Part shown: piece by piece, positions 1 through 7,404 of the stretch
Layout of the letters: each line of letters starts with the position of its first letter
Position numbering within the stretch: position 1 is the first letter of the stretch
Assembly (NCBI GenBank): GCA_002342225.1
Contig: DDPO01000112.1
Coordinates: 1-21,012 of the forward strand
Reading direction: 5' to 3'
DNA: 21,012 nt
From: Bdellovibrionaceae bacterium UBA2466
GTDB lineage: Bacteria > Bdellovibrionota > FAC87 > UBA2466
The notes under the pieces: generated by a model
The model's input: only the letters and a program-made list of their open reading frames with translations
What the model was told of the DNA's origin: nothing
Database searches by the model: none
Position numbers and translations under genes: made by a program

Positions 1-368
1 CCGCCTCTTGAGAGGTAAGCTGCAGCTACGCGATAATCGCCTCCTTGATGTACAGTCAGGCCTGCTTTTGAAGGGGCAATATCTTGATTGAAATGACGAT
101 TAAATCCATTCCACCAATCTAAATGGTACTCGGCAAGATTAGGTTCACCAGTTTCTCCAGAGGCCTTCCATGTATTGGTCATGAGTAAGTTGCTCTCAAG
201 AGCTGCCATCGTGCCGTGAGTCCAACAAGTGCCTCCACTTTGATTTTTGACGCTAGAGACATAACTTTTTCCATCGAGTGACCGTAAGTCGAAAGCTGTG
301 GGCAGGGAGAAAACTTTTAAAGAACAGAGAGTGACGACACAGATGGAAAGAACATGAGAAGATTTCAT
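1..368 (-). CDS. Secreted papain-like (C1) cysteine peptidase, 5' part only
   Basis: The first 122 codons are present; the gene leaves the window at base 1. ATG at 368-366 has GAGG at 378-375 (6 bases upstream). Residues 1 to about 22 form a signal peptide (basic start, hydrophobic core, SLP-TA near the cleavage site). The mature protein begins FDLRS and carries [13 protein letters not shown] at 40-52, matching the papain active-site segment: Gln43 would be the oxyanion-hole residue and Cys48 the nucleophile, followed by the usual helix (MAALES). The family usually has a Cys three residues before the nucleophile and CWAF after it; here that Cys is missing and one residue is lost between Gln and Cys, so the loop is unusual. 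The catalytic His and Asn would lie beyond the edge. Likely a secreted protease in the periplasm or outside the cell. Family call is sound; substrate unknown. Confidence 0.75.
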   Translation of the reverse strand, partial: MKSSHVLSICVVTLCSLKVFSLPTAFDLRSLDGKSYVSSVKNQSGGTCWTHGTMAALESNLLMTNTWKASGETGEPNLAEYHLDWWNGFNRHFNQDIAPSKAGLTVHQGGDYRVAAAYLSRG

Positions 369-462
369 GCTGAACCTCAAATGATGTTAAGAGTTTTTAG
401 AGTTTGAACCTGTTAGATAATTCTTATTTTCTCTTACTTCTAAGGGGTTCGTAAATAGAATC

Positions 463-1320
463 TTATTTGATGAGGTCTCTTACGATGACGGATGCTAACA
501 GCAGACCGAAAGTACCGGTAACAAAGCTAGCGTTGCCCAGTATTAGGTTACGGTTATCACATTGAAAATACGGGTTATCGCCTTGTGGGCAGACGCATCG
601 AAATCCTTTGCCACCGTCATAGTGAAGTTCTTGGGGCTCTGAATAAGGTTCTGCGGAGTAAACAGCTGGGATTCCCCATGGTTGATTTTCTATTTCCGAA
701 AACTGGTATTTTTCCCGAAGAACTTTTCTCACAGCTTTGGCAAGTGGGTCGACCGTTGTAAGCGCGAGATCGGTCACCCGGACTTGAGATGGGTCTAATC
801 TGCCACCTGAGCCCGTCGACACCGCAATTGGAATATTTTGGGATCTACAATGAGCAATCAAATGGCATTTTGCGGTGATGTTATCTATTGCATCTACGAC
901 GTAGTCAGGTCTGTCTTTAAAAATTTCATCACAGTGATCAGCGTTGTAAAATTTGGGGATAGAAACAACTTTCGCTCCGGGATTTATTTTTTGGAGGCGG
1001 TCAGCCATGACATCCGATTTCTGCGAACCTACTAAGCCATTGAGCGCATGAAGCTGTCGGTTGAAGTTTGTGATACAGATTTCGTCAAAGTCCACTACGG
1101 TGATTTTTCCAATTCCAGAGCGCGCTAGAGATTCAGCTGTCCAGGAACCCACACCGCCTAATCCAATAACCATGACATGGGAATCCATGAGGCGTTTCAT
1201 TTTTTGATCGCCAATGAGACGACCCATTCGATCAAATCGTCGGTGGAGCTTGTAAGTTTCCAGCTCCCCTTCACTCATGGGTTGGATAGTTTTTACCGAT
1301 TCTAATTCTTTTTCCATCAT
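463..1320 (-). CDS. tcdA: tRNA threonylcarbamoyladenosine dehydratase TcdA (ThiF/E1-like)
   Basis: 285 residues (E. coli TcdA is about 270). The family ATP-dependently dehydrates t6A at tRNA position 37 to the cyclic form ct6A, in the cytoplasm. Visible features are the nucleotide-binding GLGGVG at 53-58, the acidic VVDFDE at 75-80, FNRQ at 86-89 with the ATP-contacting Arg, Lys101, and VDAIDN at 141-146, all in E1-like order. The family C-terminal region follows (DPLAKAVR, then a cysteine-containing RCVCPQGDN segment and a hydrophobic tail). The first ATG follows directly on the TGA of the upstream TatD-family gene (TGAATGATG), so the two are probably translationally coupled; a second ATG is adjacent. 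A third Met at residue 15 is possible but less likely. tsaD, which makes the t6A substrate, lies in the same window at 9558-10571 but in another transcription unit. Confidence 0.9.
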   Translation of the reverse strand: MMEKELESVKTIQPMSEGELETYKLHRRFDRMGRLIGDQKMKRLMDSHVMVIGLGGVGSWTAESLARSGIGKITVVDFDEICITNFNRQLHALNGLVGSQKSDVMADRLQKINPGAKVVSIPKFYNADHCDEIFKDRPDYVVDAIDNITAKCHLIAHCRSQNIPIAVSTGSGGRLDPSQVRVTDLALTTVDPLAKAVRKVLREKYQFSEIENQPWGIPAVYSAEPYSEPQELHYDGGKGFRCVCPQGDNPYFQCDNRNLILGNASFVTGTFGLLLASVIVRDLIK

Positions 1321-2133
1321 TCAAATCAATCCGAACAACTTTTCTAAATTTCGCGTACTTTGATCAAGAACGTCCTGAGTAGTAACACCCTTTAGCCGAG
1401 CTATGGTTTCTGCAATTCCAACCAGATGCTTAGGTTCATTTCGTTCACCAGCCTCTTTTAATTTCGGAACTTGATCAGGCGAATCGGTTTCTACCACAAT
1501 TTGGGGCAGAGAAAGAAGGGGAATTGCTTTCTTCAGACCAAAATAGCCATCTTGGGTAATGGCCCCCCCCACTGAAATAAGCAGTCCAAGCTTTGAATAG
1601 TCTTGGGCAATTTCGTAGGAACCCGAGAAAGAGTGGACTATCCCTCCCTTTGGAAATGGACCCATTGACTTTAAGATGTCTAAAGCTTCGGGATGAGCTT
1701 TTACGATGTGAAGAATAAGTGGCTTGGGATATCTTTTAGCCAATTCGAGTTGGCGCTTAAAAGCATCAGCTTGTTGGGGTCGGTTAAAATCATGTTTTTG
1801 CCCAAAATCGAGACCCAACTCTCCGAGGGCATCTGATTGAGGCAAAGATTCCTCTAGTTGCTTAAAGCCTTGATTTAAGACCGAAGCAGAAGCAGTTGCA
1901 ACCCACCACGGATGAAGCCCAAAGCTTGTGATAAATCTTTTACCCCAAAGGATTTTGAGCTCTTTTTGGCGGTCCCAGTCGACAGGGTCTACTCCGCCTT
2001 GGACCCAACCTGTGACTCCAACCTGTTGGGATCTTTCAAGAACTTGAGAAAGATCATCTTTAAATTTGTCGGAGGCTAAATGGCAGTGAGCATCGATCCA
2101 CGATGGGCTTTTCATAACTTCATCATCGCTCAA
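1321..2133 (-). CDS. TatD-family metal-dependent hydrolase (DNase-like)
   Basis: 270 residues, full family length. TatD proteins are TIM-barrel metal-dependent hydrolases with 3'-5' exonuclease or related phosphoesterase activity; which paralogue this is cannot be told. Metal-ligand motifs appear in order: DAHCH at 14-18 (His16, His18), GELGLD, LILHIVKAH, IVHSFSG and VVETDSPD. The longest reading starts at TTG (2133-2131), with AAAGAG 8 bases upstream; an internal ATG at 2115-2113 (residue 7) lacks a good ribosome site. The start is therefore uncertain by six residues, all before the first motif. The gene is divergent from the radical SAM gene (coding gap about 47 bases) and abuts tcdA. A run of eight G (minus strand; C at 1563-1570) lies within the coding region. 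Confidence 0.88.
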   Translation of the reverse strand: MSDDEVMKSPSWIDAHCHLASDKFKDDLSQVLERSQQVGVTGWVQGGVDPVDWDRQKELKILWGKRFITSFGLHPWWVATASASVLNQGFKQLEESLPQSDALGELGLDFGQKHDFNRPQQADAFKRQLELAKRYPKPLILHIVKAHPEALDILKSMGPFPKGGIVHSFSGSYEIAQDYSKLGLLISVGGAITQDGYFGLKKAIPLLSLPQIVVETDSPDQVPKLKEAGERNEPKHLVGIAETIARLKGVTTQDVLDQSTRNLEKLFGLI

Positions 2134-2180
2134 AAAAAAGCTCTTTGCAAAAAACTACGGAAAGGGGCATATCTCGTGCC

Positions 2181-3764
2181 ATGCAGAAAAAGATAGTCTT
2201 AGCCACATTAAACAGCTCCTATTTTCATTCGAGCTTTGGACTGAGGTATCTGTTTGCCAACATGGGAGAACTACAAAGCGATACAATCATTGTGGAGTAT
2301 ACAACCGCACAAAAAGCTTTAGATATCGCGGAAGATATTCTTTCAAGAAGACCGACCATTCTTGGACTCGGTGTTTACATTTGGAACATAAAGGAAAGTT
2401 TTGAGCTAGTTTCTTTGCTTAAGAAAATTTCTCCTGAACTCGTGATAGTGTTGGGGGGCCCTGAAGTTAGTTTTGAAACAGAGACCCAGCCCATTTTTTT
2501 AAAATCGGATTACACCATTTGTGGGGAAGGGGAATTTCTATTTCCTGAACTCTGTAGAAAACTTTTAATCGGGCAAAGACCAGCCCATAAGAAAATTAAT
2601 GGGCCGTTGCCCGAAATTGGTCAATTGAGATTGCCCTATGAGTTCTACACCGATGAGGACATTAAAAACCGGGTGATCTATGTTGAGGCATCGAGGGGCT
2701 GTCCCTATAAGTGCGAATTTTGCCTCTCGTCGCTAGATACACAAGTTCGTTCGTTTGATTTGAGATTGTTTTTAGATGAAATACAAAAGCTGATAGATCG
2801 TGGAGTGAGGCAATTTAAATTTGTTGATCGCACTTTCAATCTAAGTATTTCAAAAAGTAAAAAGATTTTAGAGTTTTTTCTTGAACGAGTTCACTTGGGA
2901 TTGTTTCTCCATTTCGAATTAGTCCCAGACCGTTTACCTGAAGAGCTCAAAGAGGTGATCAAGAAGTTCCCCAAAGGTAGCTTGCAGTTTGAAATCGGGG
3001 TTCAGACATGGTCTCCTAAAGTAGCAAGGCTCGTAAGCCGCAGGCAGGACTATGAAAAAGTAAAAGAGAATATTCTGTTTCTTGTGAAAGAGACAGGTGT
3101 TCATATTCACAGTGATCTTATTGCAGGTTTGCCCGGAGAAACTTTAGAAAGTTTTGCTAACGGATTTGATGCTCTATCGACCCTTGAACCCCATGAAATA
3201 CAGTTGGGTATTTTAAAGCGCTTAAAAGGTACTCCCATTGCAAGGCACGATGAAGCTTGGGGGATGATTTATCAAGAAACCCCGCCGTATCAAATTCTTA
3301 AGACGAAAGAGATGTCCTTTGAAATTATTTTAAAACTTACGCGAATGGCGAAGTTTTGGGACCTTATATCGAATAGCGGTCATTTTAAAAATACGATGCA
3401 AATTCTAAAGGGCTTAGCAGAGAGTAGAGAAAAGCCATCTCTCTTTTGGGAGTTTTGGAATTTAAGTGAGTTTTTGAACGAAAAACATCCGCAACGCTAT
3501 GGAATTGCTCTGTTATCACAAGTGGAGTCTCTGTGGGTTTATTTAACCCGGCACAGAAGTGTTGATCTCGCTCTAGCTCGTCGGGCTTTAATCATGGATT
3601 ACACGCAAAACCCTTCCCGAGATATTCCCGTGTTCCTTCGAGAAGAGGGCTCAAAAACCGTTTCTCAAAAGAGCAAAATAAGGGGCAAGAATCTTCCACA
3701 TCGCCAAGCTAGGCATTGGACCCCCTCAGAAAAGATGAATGAACCTAGCAACTTGCCAGTTTAG
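2181..3764 (+). CDS. B12-binding domain radical SAM protein (DUF4080 type)
   Basis: 527 residues from ATG 2181. An in-frame TTG at 2145 would add 12 residues, but family proteins begin near KIVLATLN, so ATG is preferred; AAAGGGG at 2161-2167 is the only ribosome-site-like stretch and lies rather far upstream. Residues 1 to about 130 form a Rossmann-type cobalamin-binding domain (LGLGVYIWN, VLGGPEVS, ICGEGE), without an obvious DxHxxG cobalt-ligand motif. The radical SAM core follows, with Cys174, Cys178 and Cys181 in RGCPYKCEFC, the CxxxCxxC 4Fe-4S site. The C-terminal part (LGILKRLKGTPI and an HDEAWG/PPYQ stretch) fits the DUF4080 tail. Such enzymes catalyse radical methylations or rearrangements; the substrate is unknown. 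The neighbours do not suggest one. Confidence 0.85.
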   Translation: MQKKIVLATLNSSYFHSSFGLRYLFANMGELQSDTIIVEYTTAQKALDIAEDILSRRPTILGLGVYIWNIKESFELVSLLKKISPELVIVLGGPEVSFETETQPIFLKSDYTICGEGEFLFPELCRKLLIGQRPAHKKINGPLPEIGQLRLPYEFYTDEDIKNRVIYVEASRGCPYKCEFCLSSLDTQVRSFDLRLFLDEIQKLIDRGVRQFKFVDRTFNLSISKSKKILEFFLERVHLGLFLHFELVPDRLPEELKEVIKKFPKGSLQFEIGVQTWSPKVARLVSRRQDYEKVKENILFLVKETGVHIHSDLIAGLPGETLESFANGFDALSTLEPHEIQLGILKRLKGTPIARHDEAWGMIYQETPPYQILKTKEMSFEIILKLTRMAKFWDLISNSGHFKNTMQILKGLAESREKPSLFWEFWNLSEFLNEKHPQRYGIALLSQVESLWVYLTRHRSVDLALARRALIMDYTQNPSRDIPVFLREEGSKTVSQKSKIRGKNLPHRQARHWTPSEKMNEPSNLPV

Positions 3765-3807
3765 AGATAAACTTATCCAAATCCAATGATAAAGGGATTG
3801 TGTTTTT

Positions 3808-3832
3808 GGCGGTAATTTATAAAATAACCGCC
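3808..3832. repeat. Short inverted repeat (possible RNA hairpin)
   Basis: GGCGGT at 3808-3813 pairs with ACCGCC at 3827-3832; an A-A mismatch and a further ATT/AAT pairing lie inside. It sits between the radical SAM stop and the next gene's ribosome site. No T-run follows it on either strand, so it does not look like a standard intrinsic terminator. It may be a weak terminator, an mRNA-stabilising hairpin, or a chance palindrome. Confidence 0.35.
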
Positions 3833-3837
3833 TCATT

Positions 3838-3843
3838 GGGAGG
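3838..3843 (+). promoter_or_regulatory. Ribosome binding site GGGAGG deciding the start at GTG 3849
   Basis: GGGAGG ends 5 bases before GTG 3849. It overlaps the other possible in-frame GTG at 3843-3845, so initiation there is very unlikely. Confidence 0.7.
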
Positions 3844-3848
3844 TGATT

Positions 3849-4622
3849 GTGAGAAGCAGGATTTTGGGTTTGTTCGTTGTTTTCTTTGCAGGGGTTGCTT
3901 TTTCCTACGAGGGCAGTTGCCGAAAAATCGAATTTGCAAGAGTTGATAATCGAGCACAACTAGAGAAACTGCGCGATGTTTGTGAAATTGAGAAGAGCCT
4001 AGCTGTTTTTATCGAAGATGCAAATGAGGCTACTTTTCCAAATCTGAAGCGAGTTGGAATTATTAATGTAGATTCCAAATCTTTAGAAGCCGTTGCCTTT
4101 CCTAAGCTAGAATCTGCCAGAGACATTTATTTGACTGGCGATCGTCTCGTAGTGGCAGAGTTTCCGCTGTTATCTATAATTAGTTCTCGGCTTGTTATTC
4201 AGGAGCAAAATTTGCAATTTCTTAATCTCCCTCAATTGGAGCGAGTTGGCCGACTTGTCCTCTCAGGTTGTGCAAATTTGGAATTCGTTTTTGCTGAGAA
4301 ACTGTTTGATATTGCATCGATTCGTATTGAAAACAATCCAGAACTAAATCTCGTAAGTGAAGCCAACTTAAAAAAAGTGACCCGAAAGATGGGAAACAGA
4401 GAGTACGAACTCATGAGGCAATCCCAAGAAGAGATGAAATTGTTCCGATTACGATTGATTCAAGGGAATTTAAATTCGACGCCTATTAGACCTACCGGGC
4501 ACCATACTTATTTTGATTACTATGGATTTATAAAATCTTATTACGAGTGGTATCCCTACGAGTACTCTAGATACTGGGATGTCATTGGTCCTTGGGGATA
4601 CACCTTTTTTTATAGGTTCTAA
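3849..4622 (+). CDS. Secreted protein with leucine-rich/receptor-L-domain-like repeats, function unknown
   Basis: 257 residues from GTG 3849, chosen from the GGGAGG site. Residues 1 to about 19 are a clear Sec signal peptide (MRSR, hydrophobic core, AFS near the cleavage site). After a Cys-containing segment (Cys near 24 and 46) come several loosely repeated units of about 20-25 residues: FPNLKRVG, FPKLESARDIYL, FPLLSIISSRLVI, LPQLERVGRLVLSG and so on. This beta-strand/leucine spacing recalls receptor L-domains or Ecm33/BspA-like LRRs. The last 45 residues are rich in Tyr, Trp and Phe (FDYYGF, YYEWYPYEY, YTFFYRF). I do not recognise the family. Likely periplasmic or cell surface, perhaps for protein or carbohydrate contact, but this is inference. 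It is convergent with smpB, with 18 bases between stops. Confidence 0.6.
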   Translation: MRSRILGLFVVFFAGVAFSYEGSCRKIEFARVDNRAQLEKLRDVCEIEKSLAVFIEDANEATFPNLKRVGIINVDSKSLEAVAFPKLESARDIYLTGDRLVVAEFPLLSIISSRLVIQEQNLQFLNLPQLERVGRLVLSGCANLEFVFAEKLFDIASIRIENNPELNLVSEANLKKVTRKMGNREYELMRQSQEEMKLFRLRLIQGNLNSTPIRPTGHHTYFDYYGFIKSYYEWYPYEYSRYWDVIGPWGYTFFYRF

Positions 4623-4640
4623 TAAATTCTAAAGCTGATT

Positions 4641-5108
4641 TTATCTGGCAGCCTTTTTGGTTAATTTTGCCATAGCTCGCTTGACCTCTTTCTCTTTGGT
4701 GGCTTGGCGTTTGTCGTGTGATTTTTTTCCTTTGGCTATTCCCATTTCAAGTTTTACGAGCCCCTTTTTGAAGTACATTTTAAGAGGAATAACACTGTAT
4801 CCTTGAGTTTCTAGTTTCCCCCATAGCTTAGAAAGCTCAGACCGGTTGAGAAGAAGTTTTCGAGTTCTAAGTGGGTCGTGGTTTTCACGATTACCCATTT
4901 TATAGGGAGGAATGTGAGCGTTGAGCAAAAAGAGTTCGCCTCCTTTCAGAAGTCCGTATGAATCCTGAAGATTTGCTTTTCCCTCACGTAAGCTTTTAAC
5001 TTCGGTTCCTTTTAAAACTATTCCCGCTTCAAACTTTTCTTCAACAGTGTAGTTATGAAAAGCTTTTCTGTTGTCACTGATGATTTTAATTCCGCCGGTC
5101 TCTGACAT
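4641..5108 (-). CDS. smpB: SsrA (tmRNA)-binding protein SmpB
   Basis: 155 residues, normal length (about 150-160). SmpB binds tmRNA and enters stalled ribosomes with it for trans-translation in the cytoplasm. Typical features are the N-terminal barrel (GTEVKSLREGKANLQDSY, LLNAHIPPY), the LLLNRSEL segment, and the basic tail (AKGKKSHDKR then Lys-rich) that mimics the tRNA anticodon arm on the ribosome. The ATG lies 3 bases after the DUF502 stop, with GAAGAG inside the DUF502 3' end as a probable ribosome site. It is the last gene of the minus-strand run. No tmRNA (ssrA) gene is visible in this window. Confidence 0.95.
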   Translation of the reverse strand: MSETGGIKIISDNRKAFHNYTVEEKFEAGIVLKGTEVKSLREGKANLQDSYGLLKGGELFLLNAHIPPYKMGNRENHDPLRTRKLLLNRSELSKLWGKLETQGYSVIPLKMYFKKGLVKLEMGIAKGKKSHDKRQATKEKEVKRAMAKLTKKAAR

Positions 5109-5111
5109 CGT

Positions 5112-5711
5112 TTAGTGCTCTTCAGTTGTGACAATGCCCATTGAAACTACGGTTTTAAAGGCCTCTTGAACTGTCATGTCGAGAGGAGTGAGATCCTCCT
5201 CTTTAACCCACAAGTAAAATCCTGAAGTAGGGTTGGGAGTGCATGGCACAAAGACGTTTACGAAATGAGCGTGTTCATTATCTAAAGTTTTTGGCACAAC
5301 TCGGGAGTCGGGTTTCCCAGTTCTAAATCCTATCGAATAGACACCCGTTCTCGGAAACTGAATGAGGACCACACCCGAAAACTTGTCACTTCCGGGGTTA
5401 ACAATCGTGGCTAGAAATTTTTTGATGGTGCTGTAAATACCACCTACGAGTGGAAGCTTCTTAACTCCAGAGTCAAGAAGGTTCACCATGCCTTGGCCGA
5501 TGATGTTTTGGGTAAGAACTCCGGCGATTAAGATGAGTAAAAAAACCCCTGCTAGCCCAGCACCTGGATAATCATGAGAGATTTTGGCTGGAAGATACTG
5601 AGAGACCATGGAGTCCAAATTGACGATAAGCCAACGTAGGATATTTATAGTCGCCATCAAAGGGGCTAAAACAAGCACCCCAGTGATCATCGCAGTTCTC
5701 AATCTTTTCAT
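5112..5711 (-). CDS. DUF502 family inner-membrane protein
   Basis: 199 residues, usual family length (about 200). Two membrane segments are visible, about residues 8-30 and 50-70 (GVFLLILIAGVLTQN). Conserved DUF502 blocks follow: LPLVGGIYSTIKKF, FSGVVLIQFPR, GVYSIGFRTG and VNVFVPCTPNPTSGF, then a cytoplasmic C-terminus. No biochemical role is established for the family. The AAAAGGA ribosome site overlaps the panC stop (12-base gap), and smpB follows after 3 bases, so it is cotranscribed with both. The link to pantothenate or trans-translation is probably only operon packing. Confidence 0.88.
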   Translation of the reverse strand: MKRLRTAMITGVLVLAPLMATINILRWLIVNLDSMVSQYLPAKISHDYPGAGLAGVFLLILIAGVLTQNIIGQGMVNLLDSGVKKLPLVGGIYSTIKKFLATIVNPGSDKFSGVVLIQFPRTGVYSIGFRTGKPDSRVVPKTLDNEHAHFVNVFVPCTPNPTSGFYLWVKEEDLTPLDMTVQEAFKTVVSMGIVTTEEH

Positions 5712-5723
5712 AGCTGAATCCTT

Positions 5724-6587
5724 TTACTGTCCTGAGTTCAAAGAAACATTGTCAATGAGTCTAGTTGAGCCAGCATAGACCGCAACAAAAAGATGGGGTT
5801 GTGAGAGACTTTCTAGCCTTTCTTCAGGCCTTGTGGGAAGCAATCGTCGACTTTGAGTGATCTCTAAATACTGTATTTTTAATCCTTCTCTGGATAATTC
5901 AGGAGTTATTTTGTTTAAAAGTTCACCTACAGTCTGGTGGGGGTTGGAAAGAGCCTCTTTTCGAGCTGCGCTTAGAGCTTGAGGAATTTTCTGGGCAGCT
6001 TCTCGTTCGGATGAACTTAAGTAGCTGTTTCGTGAGGAAAGGGCAACTTGGTCATCGGCTCGCACTGTTGGAAAAGGAATTACGCAAACAGGAAGATTAA
6101 AATCTCGAGTTATTTGCTGAATGACAGTCAGTTGTTGAAAGTCTTTTTCACCAAAAACAGCATAATCACACGACGTGATCTCAAAAAGTTTCAGAACGAC
6201 GGTAGCCACCCCGTCAAAATGGCCGGGACGAAAAGCCCCACAAAGGCGATTTGCGATCTCACCGACCGATATTTTTGTTGAAAATCCATCAGGATAAAGA
6301 TCTTTGACACTGGGATGAAACAACAAGTCGACACCCATCGACTCGAGTTTTCTGCAGTCCTCTTCAAAAACTCGCGGATACTTTTCAAAATCTTCGTTGG
6401 GTCCAAATTGCAGCGGGTTTACAAAAATACTCACTACGACTTTCGGTGCTAACTCTTTCGCTCGTTGCACTAAGGCGAGATGGCCATCGTGCAAACAGCC
6501 CATCGTCGGAACAAATGCGATGGGACTTTCTCTTTTCCATCTTAGGCAGGTTTCTTGGGTTACTTCCGGCGAATTAAGAATCAACAT
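5724..6587 (-). CDS. panC: Pantothenate synthetase (pantoate--beta-alanine ligase) PanC
   Basis: 287 residues from ATG 6587 (E. coli PanC is 283). It joins pantoate and beta-alanine with ATP to give pantothenate, the CoA precursor, in the cytoplasm. Seen are the nucleotidyltransferase PTMGCLHDGH at 27-36 with the HxGH pair, IFVNPLQFGPNEDFEKYPR, GAFRPGHFDGV, the VFGEKDFQQL motif, the SSRNSYLS signature (KMSKS-like loop) and the C-terminal dimer domain. The frame is open further upstream (to 6680), but the extra 31 residues lie in the panB 3' end and fit no family N-terminus; MLILNSPEV is the natural start. It overlaps panB by 14 bases, implying coupled translation. Confidence 0.95.
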   Translation of the reverse strand: MLILNSPEVTQETCLRWKRESPIAFVPTMGCLHDGHLALVQRAKELAPKVVVSIFVNPLQFGPNEDFEKYPRVFEEDCRKLESMGVDLLFHPSVKDLYPDGFSTKISVGEIANRLCGAFRPGHFDGVATVVLKLFEITSCDYAVFGEKDFQQLTVIQQITRDFNLPVCVIPFPTVRADDQVALSSRNSYLSSSEREAAQKIPQALSAARKEALSNPHQTVGELLNKITPELSREGLKIQYLEITQSRRLLPTRPEERLESLSQPHLFVAVYAGSTRLIDNVSLNSGQ

Positions 6588-7386
6588 GGAACGAGTGTTC
6601 TCTTTCTGGAAAATTCTTTTGTCTGACTTCAGAAGCATAAGCTCCAACGGCTTTGCGAGTTTCTTCTGCGAGCTGGGCAAATCGCTTTACAAATTTGGGA
6701 TGAAAATCGGTGTTTAGGCCCAAAAAGTCCTGAAGAACGAGGATCTGGCCGTCACAGTTGGGGCCAGCACCAATACCAATGGTGGGAACTTTAACTCGCT
6801 CTGTGATTGCTTTTGCAAGTTCCACCGGAATGCCCTCGAGTACCATTGCATAAACCCCAGCATCTTCGAGGGCAATGGCGTCCTGAATAATCGACTCTCG
6901 CGCACTAGCGGTTTTGCCCTGAACACGGTAACCACCAAGGGCATGAACACTTTGGGGTGTTAAACCAATATGCCCCATCACTGGAATTCCCACTTCGACC
7001 ATTTTGGTGATTGTTTTGGCGACAGCTACTCCGCCCTCAATTTTCACGGCATGGGCTTCACCTTCAGAGAGTAAGCGCCCAGCATTTTTCAAAGCATCTT
7101 CAATGTTAACTTGATAACTCATGAATGGCATGTCCACTACGAGGTGGGCCTTTTGAAGACCTTTAGATACGCACCTAGAGTGATAGATCATGTCTTCGAG
7201 TCGAACTGAAAGGGTGTTGGAGTGGCCCTGAACTACCATGCCCACCGAATCTCCAACTAAAACGATATCTACGAGATCATCAACCAACTTTGCAAACGTG
7301 TAATCATAGGCCGTGACCGCAACTAGAGGGGACATGCCCTCAACTACTTTGGAGTTTCTTATTGATAATGTGGTCACGCGGCTCAT
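6574..7386 (-). CDS. panB: Ketopantoate hydroxymethyltransferase PanB
   Basis: 270 residues, usual length (about 264-280). It transfers a hydroxymethyl group from methylene-tetrahydrofolate to alpha-ketoisovalerate to give ketopantoate, the first committed step to pantothenate. Visible are TAYDYTFAKL, VLVGDSVGMV (metal-binding Asp), HLVVDMPFMSYQ, AVKIEGG, MGHIGLTPQS and PTIGIGAGPNCDGQILV, in family order. ATG 7386 lacks a strong ribosome site, so it probably relies on read-in from the barrel gene, which ends 18 bases upstream. The ketopantoate reductase (panE or an ilvC substitute) and panD are not in the window. Confidence 0.96.
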   Translation of the reverse strand: MSRVTTLSIRNSKVVEGMSPLVAVTAYDYTFAKLVDDLVDIVLVGDSVGMVVQGHSNTLSVRLEDMIYHSRCVSKGLQKAHLVVDMPFMSYQVNIEDALKNAGRLLSEGEAHAVKIEGGVAVAKTITKMVEVGIPVMGHIGLTPQSVHALGGYRVQGKTASARESIIQDAIALEDAGVYAMVLEGIPVELAKAITERVKVPTIGIGAGPNCDGQILVLQDFLGLNTDFHPKFVKRFAQLAEETRKAVGAYASEVRQKNFPEREHSFHVDS

Positions 7387-7404
7387 CGGCTTATAACTAT
7401 CGTG

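Noticed and set aside
3765..3848. Intrinsic terminator after the radical SAM gene
   Set aside because: The hairpin there lacks a T-run on either strand; a T-run precedes rather than follows it.
5724..6680. PanC read from 6680 (31 extra N-terminal residues)
   Set aside because: The extra residues are the panB 3' end in another frame and match no PanC N-terminus; ATG 6587 gives the family length.
6397..6717. 106-codon open frame on plus, across the panB/panC junction
   Set aside because: Antisense to two strongly conserved enzymes, and no recognisable protein features.
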